From Phytopseudomonas punonensis (GTDB lineage: Bacteria > Pseudomonadota > Gammaproteobacteria > Pseudomonadales > Pseudomonadaceae), in the NCBI RefSeq assembly GCF_900142655.1, contig NZ_FRBQ01000001.1:622115-686114 (forward strand): a DNA stretch of 64,000 bases, given 5' to 3'. Positions 17,948 through 27,450 of the stretch are shown piece after piece. The notes beneath the pieces were generated by a model. It was given only the letters and a program-made list of their open reading frames with translations, did not search any database and was not told where the DNA came from. Position 1 is the first letter of the stretch, and each line of letters starts with the position of its first letter. Both the position numbers and the translations under genes were made by a program.

Positions 17948-19006
17948 TCAAACGGCAGCGGCGTCGTAGAACAGCCGCGAGTCGCGCTGCTCGACCAGCG
18001 CCTGCTCGATGGCGGCCTGATGCACTTCGTCGGCATGCTCCTCGCGCGCTTCCGGCTGGATGCCGAGGCGGGCGAACAGCTGCATGTCTTTGCCTGCTTG
18101 GGGGTTGGCGGTGGTAAGCAATTTTTCGCCGTAGAAGATCGAGTTGGCGCCAGCGAAGAACGCCAGGGCCTGCATCTGCTCGTTCATCGCCTCGCGGCCG
18201 GCGGACAGACGAACGTGGGACTTGGGCATCATGATGCGCGCTACAGCCAGCATGCGGATGAAGTCGAACGGATCAACGTCTTCTTCATTCGCCAGCGGCG
18301 TGCCCTCGACCTTGACCAGCATGTTGATCGGCACCGACTCCGGATGCTCCGGCAGGTTGGCGAGCTGAATCAGCAGGCCGGCGCGGTCATCGAGCGACTC
18401 GCCCATACCGAGGATGCCGCCGGAGCAGATCTTCATGCCGGCGTCGCGCACGTAAGCCAGCGTCTGCAGGCGCTCGCTGTAGGTGCGAGTGGTAATGATG
18501 CTGCCGTAGAACTCCGGCGAGGTGTCGAGGTTGTGGTTGTAGTAGTCGAGCCCCGCCTCGGCCAGCGCTGCAGTCTGCTCCTTGTCGAGCTTGCCCAGGG
18601 TCATGCAGGTTTCCAGGCCCAGAGCTTTGACGCCTTCGACCATTTTCAGCACGTAGGGCATGTCCTTGGCGGACGGATGCTTCCAGGCCGCGCCCATGCA
18701 GAAGCGCGTGGAGCCGATAGCCTTGGCCTCGGCAGCCGCATCCAGCACCTTCTGCACTTCCATCAGTTTCTGCTTGTCCAGGCCGGTGTTGTAGTGGCCG
18801 GACTGTGGGCAGTACTTGCAGTCTTCCGGGCAGGCGCCGGTCTTGATCGACAGCAACGTGGAGACCTGCACGCGGTTGGCATCGAAATGCGCGCGGTGCA
18901 CGGTCTGGGCCTGGAACAGCAGGTCATTGAACGGTTGCTCAAACAGCGCCCGAACCTCAGCGAGGCTCCAATCGTGACGCAAGGTGGTGGCGGTACTGGC
19001 GCTCAT
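17948..19006 (-). CDS. bioB: Biotin synthase
   Basis: Radical-SAM enzyme that inserts sulfur into dethiobiotin, 352 aa. The cluster cysteines are C59, C63 and C66 in [22 protein letters not shown] and YYNHNLDTS are conserved BioB segments. It is the first gene of bioB-F-H-C-D. A BirA-type operator lies about 90 bp upstream, inside the 5' end of the divergent comF gene. The other diaminopelargonate gene, bioA, is not in this window. Confidence 0.97.
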   Translation of the reverse strand: MSASTATTLRHDWSLAEVRALFEQPFNDLLFQAQTVHRAHFDANRVQVSTLLSIKTGACPEDCKYCPQSGHYNTGLDKQKLMEVQKVLDAAAEAKAIGSTRFCMGAAWKHPSAKDMPYVLKMVEGVKALGLETCMTLGKLDKEQTAALAEAGLDYYNHNLDTSPEFYGSIITTRTYSERLQTLAYVRDAGMKICSGGILGMGESLDDRAGLLIQLANLPEHPESVPINMLVKVEGTPLANEEDVDPFDFIRMLAVARIMMPKSHVRLSAGREAMNEQMQALAFFAGANSIFYGEKLLTTANPQAGKDMQLFARLGIQPEAREEHADEVHQAAIEQALVEQRDSRLFYDAAAV

Positions 19007-19088
19007 GGGGGCAAGTCCTTATCTACAGGCGGCCTGCTACAGTCGAAACAGACCCAACACGGATGTGCGGCATAGTTAAGGAAGGCAA

Positions 19089-19826
19089 ATGCACTGTCAA
19101 CCCAATGCTTTCATCAAGGTTTACAACTGGCTAAAAATAAAACAATCATGCTTGTTATGTGACGAGCAGGTAGACACGTCATTGCCGCTCTGCAGCGACT
19201 GTGACGCCGAGCTGCCCTGGCTCGGGCCGCACTGCCAGGTCTGTGCGCTGCCGTTGGCGGTCGAAGGGCTGACCTGCGGCAGCTGTCTGAAACGCCCGCC
19301 TGCGTTTACGCGGGTCGAGGCGCCGTGGCGTTATGGCTTTCCAGTCGACGCCCTGATCAATCGCTTCAAGCACCAGGGCCACTGGCCGATCGGCAGGCTG
19401 CTTGGCGACCTGCTCGCTCGCCACCTGGCCCATGGGTTCAGCGAAGGGCTGCCAAAACCTGATGTGCTGCTGGCAGTGCCGCTCTCGCCAAAACGACAGC
19501 GCCAGCGGGGCTTCAATCAGGCGCAGATGCTCGCCGAGGTGCTTAGCAAAGCGCTGCAAATCCCCCTGCAGAGCGCCTGGTTAGAGCGCGTGGGCGACAC
19601 CGCCGCGCAGCAGAAGCTCGATGCTGCCGCTCGCCGGCGCAATCTGCGTGGTGCTTTTGTGGTGCAGCCTGGCGCCCAGGTACGTGGCCGGCATGTGGCG
19701 CTGGTCGATGACGTACTGACCACCGGCGCCACCGCCCAGCAACTGGCTCGCCAACTGATCCGCGCTGGCGCGTCACGGGTGGATATCTACTGCCTGGCGC
19801 GCACGCCGGCACCGGGCGATCATTGA
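19089..19826 (+). CDS. ComF family phosphoribosyltransferase-like protein
   Basis: A 245-aa ComF/GntX-type protein. An N-terminal zinc-ribbon-like part has CLLCDE, CSDC, CQVC and CGSC pairs within residues 22-65. The C-terminal PRTase domain has VALVDDVLTTGATA (about 204-217), the PRPP-binding loop. Relatives take part in DNA uptake or in the use of DNA as a nutrient, but the enzymatic role is not proven. The first 13 codons coincide with the BirA-type operator of the divergent bioB gene, so a start further downstream is conceivable. I keep ATG 19089 because AAGGAAGG lies just upstream. Confidence 0.88.
   Translation: MHCQPNAFIKVYNWLKIKQSCLLCDEQVDTSLPLCSDCDAELPWLGPHCQVCALPLAVEGLTCGSCLKRPPAFTRVEAPWRYGFPVDALINRFKHQGHWPIGRLLGDLLARHLAHGFSEGLPKPDVLLAVPLSPKRQRQRGFNQAQMLAEVLSKALQIPLQSAWLERVGDTAAQQKLDAAARRRNLRGAFVVQPGAQVRGRHVALVDDVLTTGATAQQLARQLIRAGASRVDIYCLARTPAPGDH
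19094..19126. promoter_or_regulatory. BirA-type biotin operator
   Basis: CTGTCAACC-N15-GGTTTACAA matches the BirA site TTGTAAACC-N14-15-GGTTTACAA with the right arm perfect and two changes in the left arm. It lies 88 bp upstream of the bioB ATG on the side of its promoter and inside the first codons of comF. Confidence 0.7.
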
Positions 19827-19883
19827 CGAGCCCTGAGGCCTAACGCACAGTGGCCGGCCTTCGTAACGACTGCCGCCCCCACC

Positions 19884-20648
19884 ATGTCCACCCTCTCGTT
19901 ACTCGCCCAGCACGTGACCCGTCGCCCGCAACGCATCGCCCTGCTGGAGCAGATCGCCGAGCAGGGTTCGATCACCCGCGCGGCCAAGGCCGCCGGCATG
20001 AGCTACAAGGCCGCCTGGGACGCCATCGACGAGCTGAACAACCTGGCCGAGCAACCGCTGGTAGCGCGCAGCGTCGGCGGCAAGGGCGGCGGCGGTGCAC
20101 GACTGACATCTGCGGGTGAACGGCTACTGCAATTGCATCAACGCTTGCAGGCGATTCAAGCCGAAGTGCTGCAGGCCGCCGACAATGATGCCGATCTGCG
20201 ACTGCTCGGCCGCCTGATGCTACGCACCAGCGCGCGTAACCAGCTCGGTGGTCGCGTGCGGGCTATTCAGCCTCAGGGTGGTAACGACCTGATTGGCATC
20301 GAACTGCCGGGCGGCTCGCTTATTCAGGCGCAAATTACCCGCAGCAGCACCGCGCATTTGCAGTTGCAGCCAGGCGTGTCGGTGATGGTGTTGCTCAAGG
20401 CGGGTTGGCTGCAGCTCAGCGCGCTGGAGCAACAGCCCGAGCCGGGTCTCAACGCGCTCGAGGGGACTATCGAGCAGATTATTCCTGAAGCCGACGGCCC
20501 CTGCGAAGTGCGTATCGCCCTGCCCAACGGGCAAACGCTGTGCGCCCAGGCATCGGCTGAACAACTGACCCGGCAAGGCCTCGCGCTTGGCGCTCCGGTC
20601 CGCACCCAGTTCGCCGCCAGCCATGTGCTGCTCGGCACGCAGGCCTGA
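19884..20648 (+). CDS. modE: ModE-type molybdate-responsive transcriptional regulator
   Basis: A 254-aa regulator with an N-terminal LysR-like winged helix (EQGSITRAAKAAGMSYKAAWDAI, about residues 28-50). KGGGGARLTSAGERLL is the ModE signature just after it. The C-terminal half contains two TOBE/Mop-like molybdate-binding segments (SARNQLGGRVRAI near 112-124 and NALEGTIEQIIPEADG near 190). No modABC genes are present in the window, so it must act at a distance. Start ATG at 19884. Confidence 0.9.
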   Translation: MSTLSLLAQHVTRRPQRIALLEQIAEQGSITRAAKAAGMSYKAAWDAIDELNNLAEQPLVARSVGGKGGGGARLTSAGERLLQLHQRLQAIQAEVLQAADNDADLRLLGRLMLRTSARNQLGGRVRAIQPQGGNDLIGIELPGGSLIQAQITRSSTAHLQLQPGVSVMVLLKAGWLQLSALEQQPEPGLNALEGTIEQIIPEADGPCEVRIALPNGQTLCAQASAEQLTRQGLALGAPVRTQFAASHVLLGTQA

Positions 20649-20744
20649 CCCAGCCGGTTGACCGCTCGAACCTTGCGTGGAGAATAGTGGCCGTACCGAC
20701 TGGCCCCAGGCGTTACACTCTGCGGCCAACCGACGGAGCTGCCC

Positions 20745-21719
20745 ATGTCTCATCCTTTTGCCGCCCTCACCCCAGACCTGGTTCTGGATGCCGTCGAAAG
20801 TCTGGGCTACCTCAGCGACGCCCGCGTGCTGGCGCTCAACAGCTACGAAAACCGCGTTTACCAAGTCGGTATCGAAGAGGAAACGCCGCTGATTGCCAAG
20901 TTCTACCGACCAGATCGCTGGACCGACGAGGCGATCCGCGAAGAGCACAGCTTCACCGCCGAGCTGGCCGAATGCGATGTACCGGTGGTGGCGCCACTGC
21001 AGCGCGACGGTGAAACCCTGTTCGAGCACGCCGGTTTTCGCTTCTCGCTGTTTCCGCGTCGCGGCGGGCGAGCGCCGGAGCCCGGCAACCTGGATCAGCT
21101 CTATCGCCTCGGCCAACTGCTCGGTCGCCTGCATGCGGTCGGCTCATTGCGCCCGTTCGAGCATCGCGAATCGCTGCGGGTCGACAACTTCGGCCATGCA
21201 TCGCTGGCGACCCTGCTGGAAGGTAACTTCATCCCCAAGAGCCTGTTGCCCGCTTACGAGTCGGTGGCGCGCGATCTGCTCAAGCGTCTCGATCAACTGT
21301 TCGCGGAAAACCCGGCAAAAGCGATCCGCCTGCACGGCGACTGCCACCCGGGCAACCTGCTGTGCCGCGACGAGACCTATCACATGGTCGACTTGGACGA
21401 CTGCCGCATGGGCCCGGCCATTCAGGATCTGTGGATGATGCTGGCAGGCGAGCGCCACGAGCGCCTCGGCCAGATTGCCGAATTGGTCGATGGTTATCAG
21501 GAATTCCACGACTTCAACCCGCGCGAACTGCCACTGATCGAAGGTTTTCGCTCCCTGCGCCTGATGCACTACAGCGCCTGGCTGGCACGCCGCTGGGACG
21601 ACCCGGCGTTCCCGCAGAGCTTCCCGTGGTTTGGCAGCGAGCGGTACTGGGGCGAGCAGATTCTTATGCTGCGCGAGCAGATTGCGGCGCTGAATGAAGA
21701 ACCGCTGAAGCTGTTTTGA
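20745..21719 (+). CDS. srkA: Stress response kinase A (SrkA/YihE)
   Basis: Aminoglycoside-phosphotransferase-fold Ser/Thr protein kinase, 324 aa. The catalytic loop LHGDCHPGNLL (about residues 196-206) and the metal-binding DLDDCRMGPAIQDLWMM follow the YihE pattern. SYENRVYQVGIEEE is the N-terminal lobe start. In E. coli SrkA counters the MazF toxin-driven death pathway under stress. It is monocistronic or cotranscribed with rarD 89 nt downstream. Confidence 0.93.
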   Translation: MSHPFAALTPDLVLDAVESLGYLSDARVLALNSYENRVYQVGIEEETPLIAKFYRPDRWTDEAIREEHSFTAELAECDVPVVAPLQRDGETLFEHAGFRFSLFPRRGGRAPEPGNLDQLYRLGQLLGRLHAVGSLRPFEHRESLRVDNFGHASLATLLEGNFIPKSLLPAYESVARDLLKRLDQLFAENPAKAIRLHGDCHPGNLLCRDETYHMVDLDDCRMGPAIQDLWMMLAGERHERLGQIAELVDGYQEFHDFNPRELPLIEGFRSLRLMHYSAWLARRWDDPAFPQSFPWFGSERYWGEQILMLREQIAALNEEPLKLF

Positions 21720-21808
21720 GCCAGCCACGCCGATAACAAAAAACTGAACGCGCGGACAACTGCGCACTAGAATGATGCGTTTTCTCCACTGCCTCGATAA
21801 GGACTTAT

Positions 21809-22705
21809 ATGGCCACCGCAGATTTGCGCCGCGGCTACATCCTGGGCCTCTCCGCCTATGTCATCTGGGGCTTGTTCCCGATGTACTTCAAGGCGATCCA
21901 GGCCGTTCCGTCGCTGGAAATCATCGTTCATCGGGCCATCTGGTCTGCCATTTTCGGCGCCCTGCTGTTGCTCTTCTGGAAGCACCCGGGCTGGCTGCGC
22001 GAGCTTATCGATCACCCCAAACGCCTGGCGGTGCTGGCCCTCAGCGGTTCGCTGATCGCCGCCAACTGGCTGATCTACGTGTGGGCGGTGAACAACGGGC
22101 GCATGCTGGAGGCAAGCCTGGGTTACTACATCAACCCGCTGGTCAACGTATTGCTCGGCATGCTGATTCTTGGCGAACGGTTGCGCCGTATGCAGTGGGT
22201 GGCGGTGGCTCTGGCGGCGGCTGGCGTGGCGCAGCAGTTGTGGCAGGTAGGCAGCCTGCCCTGGGTGTCGCTGGCGCTAGCCCTGACCTTCGCCACCTAC
22301 GGGTTGATCCGCAAGAAAGCCCCGGTCGCTGCGCTACCAGGGTTGGTGGTGGAAACCTGGTTGCTGCTGCCGCTGGCCATCGGCTGGATCCTCTTCCACC
22401 CAGCAGCCATGAGCAGCCAGCCAGCGTTCTGGACGACCAGCGAAGCGCTGTGGCTGATGGCGGCGGGGCCAGTTACGCTGATCCCGCTGGTGTGCTTCAA
22501 CGCCGCTGCTCGCCACCTGCAATTCGCGACACTGGGCTTTTTGCAGTACATCGCGCCGACCTTGGTACTGCTGCTGGCCGTGTTCGTTTTCAACGAGCAT
22601 TTTGACCCGGCGAAACTCATTTCCTTCCTGCTTATCTGGGCGGGCCTGGCGGTATACAGCGTCGATGCCTGGCGAACCCTGCGCAAGCGCCAGACCACGG
22701 TTTGA
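21809..22705 (+). CDS. rarD: EamA family transporter RarD
   Basis: Inner-membrane protein with ten membrane segments, 298 aa, of the drug/metabolite transporter superfamily. GYILGLSAYVIWGLFPMYFK at the start, NWLIYVWAVNNGRMLEASLGYYINPLV (about 83-110) and LGFLQYIAPTLVLLLAVFVF (about 241-260) are typical of RarD proteins. The substrate is unknown; chloramphenicol-sensitivity links in older literature are weak. A terminator follows the stop. Confidence 0.92.
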   Translation: MATADLRRGYILGLSAYVIWGLFPMYFKAIQAVPSLEIIVHRAIWSAIFGALLLLFWKHPGWLRELIDHPKRLAVLALSGSLIAANWLIYVWAVNNGRMLEASLGYYINPLVNVLLGMLILGERLRRMQWVAVALAAAGVAQQLWQVGSLPWVSLALALTFATYGLIRKKAPVAALPGLVVETWLLLPLAIGWILFHPAAMSSQPAFWTTSEALWLMAAGPVTLIPLVCFNAAARHLQFATLGFLQYIAPTLVLLLAVFVFNEHFDPAKLISFLLIWAGLAVYSVDAWRTLRKRQTTV

Positions 22706-22712
22706 AAGCAAG

Positions 22713-22733
22713 AGGCCGCTGATTCAGCGGCCT
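22713..22733. terminator. Terminator between rarD and GcvR-like gene
   Basis: An 8-bp stem AGGCCGCT/AGCGGCCT with a 5-nt loop, followed by TTGTCGTTTCTG. It lies between convergent genes. Confidence 0.6.
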
Positions 22734-22763
22734 TGTCGTTTCTGATGCTCAGGTTTCAGCAGC

Positions 22764-23282
22764 CTAGTCTTCCATGCGCAGCTTGAGCTCAACCATCAGG
22801 TCGTCCGCCAGGCTTTCCAGCGAGGTCTGCAAGGTAGTCAGCGGCAGGCCTTCGGGCACGGCCAGCGTAGCTTGAGCGTGAAACAGTGGCTCGCCGCTCA
22901 TGGGCGCGGGTGTCACCTCGGTGAGCAGGCTTTCCAGATTGACGCCATTGGCCGCCAGCAGGCGAGTGATATCGCGCACGATGCCTGGGCGGTCATTGCC
23001 AAGCAGGTCGAGGTGGATCGACTTCCAGGTGCAGTCCGGCTCGGCGCCAGCCGAGGCGAGCTGCACGCGAATGCCCTGGGCACTCAGTTCGCTCAACGCT
23101 TCCATCAATGCACCGTGGGAAGCTGCCGGAACGTCAACCCGCAGGATGCCCGCGAACTGCCCGGCCATCCGCGACATGCGGCTTTCCAGCCAGTTGCCGT
23201 CGTGCTTCGCCACGCATTGAGCGACACGCTCGACCAGGCCGGGTTGATCCTGTGCAATAACGGTCAGTATCAGATGATCCAT
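22764..23282 (-). CDS. GcvR-like tandem ACT-domain regulatory protein
   Basis: A 172-aa protein with two ACT domains: LTVIAQDQPGLVERVAQCVAK (about 5-25) and LDLLGNDRPGIVRDITRLL (about 94-112). This arrangement is that of the glycine cleavage system regulator GcvR and related amino-acid-sensing proteins. The frame is open to 23324; ATG 23282 is chosen because the GAGG site is 8 nt away and homologs start MDHLxLTV. No gcv genes or GcvA are nearby. The GNAT gene is 23 nt upstream, so the two probably share a transcript. Confidence 0.85.
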   Translation of the reverse strand: MDHLILTVIAQDQPGLVERVAQCVAKHDGNWLESRMSRMAGQFAGILRVDVPAASHGALMEALSELSAQGIRVQLASAGAEPDCTWKSIHLDLLGNDRPGIVRDITRLLAANGVNLESLLTEVTPAPMSGEPLFHAQATLAVPEGLPLTTLQTSLESLADDLMVELKLRMED

Positions 23283-23305
23283 GCTCATGTCCTCGTCGTT
23301 GGCGC

Positions 23306-23752
23306 TCAACTCAGGTCGAGCCAATAAGTCAGGTAGATCGCATCCCGAACGTAGCCGAGACGCTCATAAAGAGATTGTGCAGCCACATTGGTTCGAGCCG
23401 TTTCCAGCTGCAGGCCACAGGCACCGCTGCTCAGCGCATGCTGCCGGGCGGCTTCGAGTAGCAACTCACCGATGCCCTGGCGCCGTGCGTGATCGGCAAC
23501 ATAAAGGTCGCTGAGCAGCAGGCTCGGACGCAACGCCAGCGAAGCATAGAGCGGGTAGAGTTGCACAAAGCCTTGGGCAGCGTCCCTCTCGTCCCGTGCG
23601 ATAAAGATCGTCGAGTCGCCGCGATCCAGGCGCGCAGCCAGAAACTCCCGTACCTGCGTAGCGCTTTTGTCCACGCTGTAAAAGGTCAGATAAGCCGCGA
23701 ACAGCGGCACCAGGTCATCGAGATCAGCAGGCGTTGCGGCACGTGTCGGCAT
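23306..23752 (-). CDS. GNAT family N-acetyltransferase
   Basis: A 148-aa single-domain acetyltransferase. [23 protein letters not shown] (about 81-103) contains the acetyl-CoA pyrophosphate loop [27 protein letters not shown] is the usual C-terminal motif. The substrate is unknown. It lies directly upstream of the GcvR-like gene. Confidence 0.9.
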   Translation of the reverse strand: MPTRAATPADLDDLVPLFAAYLTFYSVDKSATQVREFLAARLDRGDSTIFIARDERDAAQGFVQLYPLYASLALRPSLLLSDLYVADHARRQGIGELLLEAARQHALSSGACGLQLETARTNVAAQSLYERLGYVRDAIYLTYWLDLS

Positions 23753-24065
23753 GGCGGCCTCCTCACAGGTGGTCTGCAGTATAGGCAGCGGTGCGGGATC
23801 GGCTTCCCGGTCAGAATACGACGAAGGTAGCGGCAGACCATTTCCAGACTGTTTTTCCCGATTCGTTCATGTAGTATCCCGCAGAACCCACTACATAAAT
23901 CTAACCCCCAGTCCTGCTGGTTGTGGAAAACCCCGCTCACGAAGCATCTCCAGACACGCCGCAGCAACGCGGGTGGCCGTATACCACGGCACCGATAATG
24001 GCCTGTCTGCGCAGCAACGAGGGTTCCCGCCGTTACAGTGGCTAAGCGAAGCAGAGAGGCGAGAG
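23753..24065. other. Intergenic region between GNAT gene and glcB
   Basis: 313 bp holding the divergent promoters of the two genes. The malate synthase frame happens to be open through it, but homologs start at 24066. The only structure I see is a 7-bp inverted repeat, ATGTAGT (23869-23875) and ACTACAT (23890-23896), separated by 14 nt, which could be an operator. Confidence 0.5.
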
Positions 24066-26243
24066 ATGACTGAGCGTGTTCAAGTCGGTGGCCTGCAGGT
24101 CGCCAAGGTGCTGTTCGACTTCATCAACAACGAAGCCATTCCCGGCAGCGGCGTTACTGCCGATGCCTTCTGGGCTGGCGCCGACGCCGTGTTCCGCGAC
24201 CTGGCACCGAAGAACCGTGCCCTGCTCGAGAAGCGCGACGCCCTGCAGGCGCAGATCGACGGTTGGCACCGCGAGCGGGCCGGCAAGCCCCACGATGCGG
24301 CAGCGTACAAGGCCTTCCTTGAACAGATCGGCTATCTGCAGCCACAGCCTGATCAGGTGCAGGCCAGCACCGAAAACGTCGACGACGAGATCGCCCGCAT
24401 GGCCGGCCCGCAGTTGGTGGTGCCGGTAATGAACGCGCGTTTTGCGCTGAACGCCAGCAACGCCCGCTGGGGCTCGCTGTACGACGCGCTCTACGGCACC
24501 GATGCGATCAGCGAGGAAGGCGGCGCCGAAAAGGGCAAGGGCTACAACAAGGTACGCGGCGACAAGGTGATCGCTGCCGCGCGCGCCTTTCTCGATGAAA
24601 GCGCGCCACTGGCCACCGGCTCCCACGCCGAGGTCAGCAGCTATCGCATCGAGGGCGGCAAGCTGCTGGTAACCCTGGCCAATGGCGACATCAGCGGCCT
24701 GCGCGACGCCGACCAGCTGGTCGGTTTCCAGGGCGAGGCCGGCGCGCCCATCGCCATCCTGCTCAAACACCATGGCCTGCATTTCGAAATTCAGATCGAC
24801 GCCGCCAGCCCGATCGGCAGCACCGACGCAGCCGGCGTGAAGGACGTGCTGATGGAGTCCGCGCTGACCACCATCATGGACTGCGAAGACTCGGTGGCTG
24901 CCGTCGATGCCGACGACAAGACCGTTATCTACCGCAACTGGTTGGGCCTGATGAAGGGCGACCTCAGCGAAGAGGTCAGCAAGGGCGGCAGCACCTTCAC
25001 CCGCACCATGAACCCGGATCGCGTCTACTCTCGGCCGAACGGCGGTGAGCTGACGCTGCACGGGCGCAGCCTGTTGTTCGTACGCAACGTCGGCCACCTG
25101 ATGACCAACCCGGCAGTACTCGACTCCAGCGGTAACGAGCTGCCCGAAGGCATTCTCGATGCGCTGTGCACCAGCCTCGCGGCGCTGCACAACCTCAATG
25201 GCAACAACAGTCGCGCCAACAGCCGCACCGGCTCGGTGTACATCGTCAAACCGAAGATGCACGGCCCTGAAGAAGTGGCCTTCACCAGTGAACTGTTCGG
25301 CCGTGTCGAGCAGGTGCTGGGCCTGCCGCGCAACACCCTGAAGGTCGGCATCATGGACGAGGAGCGACGCACCACCGTCAACCTCAAGGCCTGTATCGCC
25401 GCAGCCAGCGAGCGTGTGGTGTTCATCAACACCGGCTTCCTCGACCGTACTGGCGACGAAATCCACACCTCCATGGAGGCTGGCGCGGTCGTGCGTAAGG
25501 CCGCCATGAAGGGCGAGAAGTGGATCAGCGCTTACGAGAACAACAACGTCGACGTTGGCCTGGCCAGCGGCCTGCAGGGCCGCGCGCAGATCGGCAAGGG
25601 CATGTGGGCGATGCCCGACCTGATGGCCGCGATGCTCGAGCAAAAGATCGGCCATCCGCTGGCCGGCGCCAATACGGCCTGGGTGCCCTCGCCGACCGCT
25701 GCGACCCTGCACGCCATGCACTATCACAAGGTCGACGTGTTCGCCCGGCAGGCCGAATTAGCCAAGCGCACGCCGGCCTCACTCGATGAAATCCTCAGCA
25801 TTCCGCTGGCACCAGACACTAACTGGAGCGCCGAGGAAATCCGCAACGAGCTCGACAACAACGCTCAGGGCATTCTCGGTTACGTGGTGCGCTGGATCGA
25901 CCAGGGCGTCGGCTGCTCCAAGGTGCCGGACATCAACGACATCGGCCTGATGGAAGACCGTGCCACCCTGCGCATATCCAGCCAGCTGCTGGCCAACTGG
26001 TTGCGTCACGGCGTGGTCAGCGAGCAGCAGGTGCTGGAAAGCCTCAAGCGCATGGCACCAGTGGTGGACCGGCAGAATGCGGGCGACCCGCTGTACCGCC
26101 CGATGGCGCCGGACTTCGACAGCAATATCGCCTTCCAGGCCGCCGTGGAGCTAGTGCTCGAAGGCACCAAGCAGCCCAACGGCTACACCGAACCGGTGCT
26201 TCATCGCCGCCGCCGGGAGCTGAAAGCCAGCCTGGCGCGCTAA
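24066..26243 (+). CDS. glcB: Malate synthase G
   Basis: Condenses glyoxylate and acetyl-CoA to malate in the glyoxylate shunt, 725 aa, the normal length of isoform [15 protein letters not shown] starts at ATG 24066 with a purine-rich GAGAGGCGAGAG in front. [18 protein letters not shown] (about 272-289) is the conserved metal region with catalytic acids. [18 protein letters not shown] contains the active-site arginine, and [19 protein letters not shown] follows. It is monocistronic, with a strong terminator after it. The isocitrate lyase partner is not in the window. Confidence 0.97.
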   Translation: MTERVQVGGLQVAKVLFDFINNEAIPGSGVTADAFWAGADAVFRDLAPKNRALLEKRDALQAQIDGWHRERAGKPHDAAAYKAFLEQIGYLQPQPDQVQASTENVDDEIARMAGPQLVVPVMNARFALNASNARWGSLYDALYGTDAISEEGGAEKGKGYNKVRGDKVIAAARAFLDESAPLATGSHAEVSSYRIEGGKLLVTLANGDISGLRDADQLVGFQGEAGAPIAILLKHHGLHFEIQIDAASPIGSTDAAGVKDVLMESALTTIMDCEDSVAAVDADDKTVIYRNWLGLMKGDLSEEVSKGGSTFTRTMNPDRVYSRPNGGELTLHGRSLLFVRNVGHLMTNPAVLDSSGNELPEGILDALCTSLAALHNLNGNNSRANSRTGSVYIVKPKMHGPEEVAFTSELFGRVEQVLGLPRNTLKVGIMDEERRTTVNLKACIAAASERVVFINTGFLDRTGDEIHTSMEAGAVVRKAAMKGEKWISAYENNNVDVGLASGLQGRAQIGKGMWAMPDLMAAMLEQKIGHPLAGANTAWVPSPTAATLHAMHYHKVDVFARQAELAKRTPASLDEILSIPLAPDTNWSAEEIRNELDNNAQGILGYVVRWIDQGVGCSKVPDINDIGLMEDRATLRISSQLLANWLRHGVVSEQQVLESLKRMAPVVDRQNAGDPLYRPMAPDFDSNIAFQAAVELVLEGTKQPNGYTEPVLHRRRRELKASLAR

Positions 26244-26254
26244 AACAGCCGAGC

Positions 26255-26286
26255 AAAAGAAAACCGCCGAAAGGCGGTTTTCTTTT
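26255..26286. terminator. Strong bidirectional terminator after glcB
   Basis: A perfect 14-bp stem, AAAAGAAAACCGCC/GGCGGTTTTCTTTT, with loop GAAA. T-runs are present on both strands, so it serves glcB and the convergent acyltransferase gene. Confidence 0.92.
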
Positions 26287-26319
26287 TATGGCCAGCAGAG
26301 CCGGCGCCATCCCGGACTC

Positions 26320-27363
26320 TTATCCTGCCGGCTGCACCGCCACGCGGCGTTGCTGCCAGCGATAGACCGAAAAGCGCTTTGGCATTTCGTACAGCCAGTT
26401 GATGCCCAGTGCCTCGAGAATCTTCGCGGCGATGATCGGCAGCAGCACGCCAGCCAGGCAACCGATGACGATGTGCAGGGTGTCGTCGTTGATGCCCAGA
26501 AACTTGTTGAGAATCACCCGTGCGCCACTGCCGGCCAGGATGTGCATCAGGAAGATCGGCATCGACAACGCGCCAAGCGTCAGCATCCAACCCACCGGCC
26601 GGCGCGCCAGTACCATGCACAGGCTGACGGTGAACAGAATGCCGATAAAGGCCACCACCAGCGACGCCGCGCCGCGATCCGCGTAGGTCAGGCCCAGCGG
26701 GCCGTGGAACACGTACTGCGCCACCACGAAAGCCAAACCGCTGCCCAGCGCCACAGCCGATGCACGGGGCTCGATGCTGCCGCGCACTTGGTTAAACCAG
26801 ATGCCAAGGGCGAAAAACACGAAGTTCTGCGCCAGGAACACCAGCGCCGCCACGCGGGGCGTCCACTGCTGTAACAGGTAGAACAGCGCGCTGAGTACCA
26901 GCAGCGGCAGGAAGGCGCGGGTCGAGAAGCTGCGGTACAGCAGAATCGCCAGGCAGAACGCGGCGAACAATGCATACAGGAACCAGAACTGCGCCCGTGG
27001 AGACCACAGCAGCGCCAGCACTTCGTTCATGCCGACGCCACCATTGGTGTAGCGCGCCAGCACCACTTCGATGGTGCCTTGCAGCAGCGACCAGAGTACG
27101 AAGGGGTAGAAAATGGTGTCGATCTTGTTGCAGAACAGTCCGGTACTGCCGCGGCTGTTCAGCGAATGCCAGAAGAACAAGCCGGACAGGAAGAAGAACA
27201 GTGGCATGTGGAAGGTGTAGATGATGCTGTCCACCAGCCAGTGGAAGTCGGTGTTTTCAGTGATGATGCCGCCGTTGAGCAAACCGCGCACCACATGGCC
27301 ATAGACCACCAGGAGGATGCCGATGGCCTTGGCGTAATCCACCCATAGATTGCGGTTTGTCAT
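26320..27363 (-). CDS. Acyltransferase family 3 membrane protein
   Basis: A 347-aa integral membrane acyltransferase (AT3/OatA-NodX type). WVDYAKAIGILLVVYGHVVRG (about 7-27) carries the D-x-x-K-x-x-G-I...H signature, and FHMPLFFFLSGLFF follows near residue 51. About ten membrane spans. Members O-acetylate or succinylate surface polysaccharides. The next gene upstream on the same strand (27451-28494) is a secreted GH5 glycosidase, which suggests joint work on an exopolysaccharide, although no biosynthesis genes are nearby. Confidence 0.88.
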   Translation of the reverse strand: MTNRNLWVDYAKAIGILLVVYGHVVRGLLNGGIITENTDFHWLVDSIIYTFHMPLFFFLSGLFFWHSLNSRGSTGLFCNKIDTIFYPFVLWSLLQGTIEVVLARYTNGGVGMNEVLALLWSPRAQFWFLYALFAAFCLAILLYRSFSTRAFLPLLVLSALFYLLQQWTPRVAALVFLAQNFVFFALGIWFNQVRGSIEPRASAVALGSGLAFVVAQYVFHGPLGLTYADRGAASLVVAFIGILFTVSLCMVLARRPVGWMLTLGALSMPIFLMHILAGSGARVILNKFLGINDDTLHIVIGCLAGVLLPIIAAKILEALGINWLYEMPKRFSVYRWQQRRVAVQPAG

Positions 27364-27450
27364 GCATGCATCCTTGAGATCAGGTACGACGTGAGAGGCG
27401 ATGGCGGCGACACAGGCGCCGCCACGCTGATCAGAGCGTCAACCTGTGCA

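Noticed and set aside
23751..24065. 105-residue N-terminal extension of malate synthase G
   Set aside because: Malate synthase G is about 725 aa and starts MTERV here with its own purine-rich site; the extension lies in the promoter gap.
24042..25727. 561-codon minus-strand frame opposite glcB
   Set aside because: Typical antisense shadow of a GC-rich gene; its composition (His/Gly/Val/Arg-rich without a fold pattern) mirrors the glcB codons.
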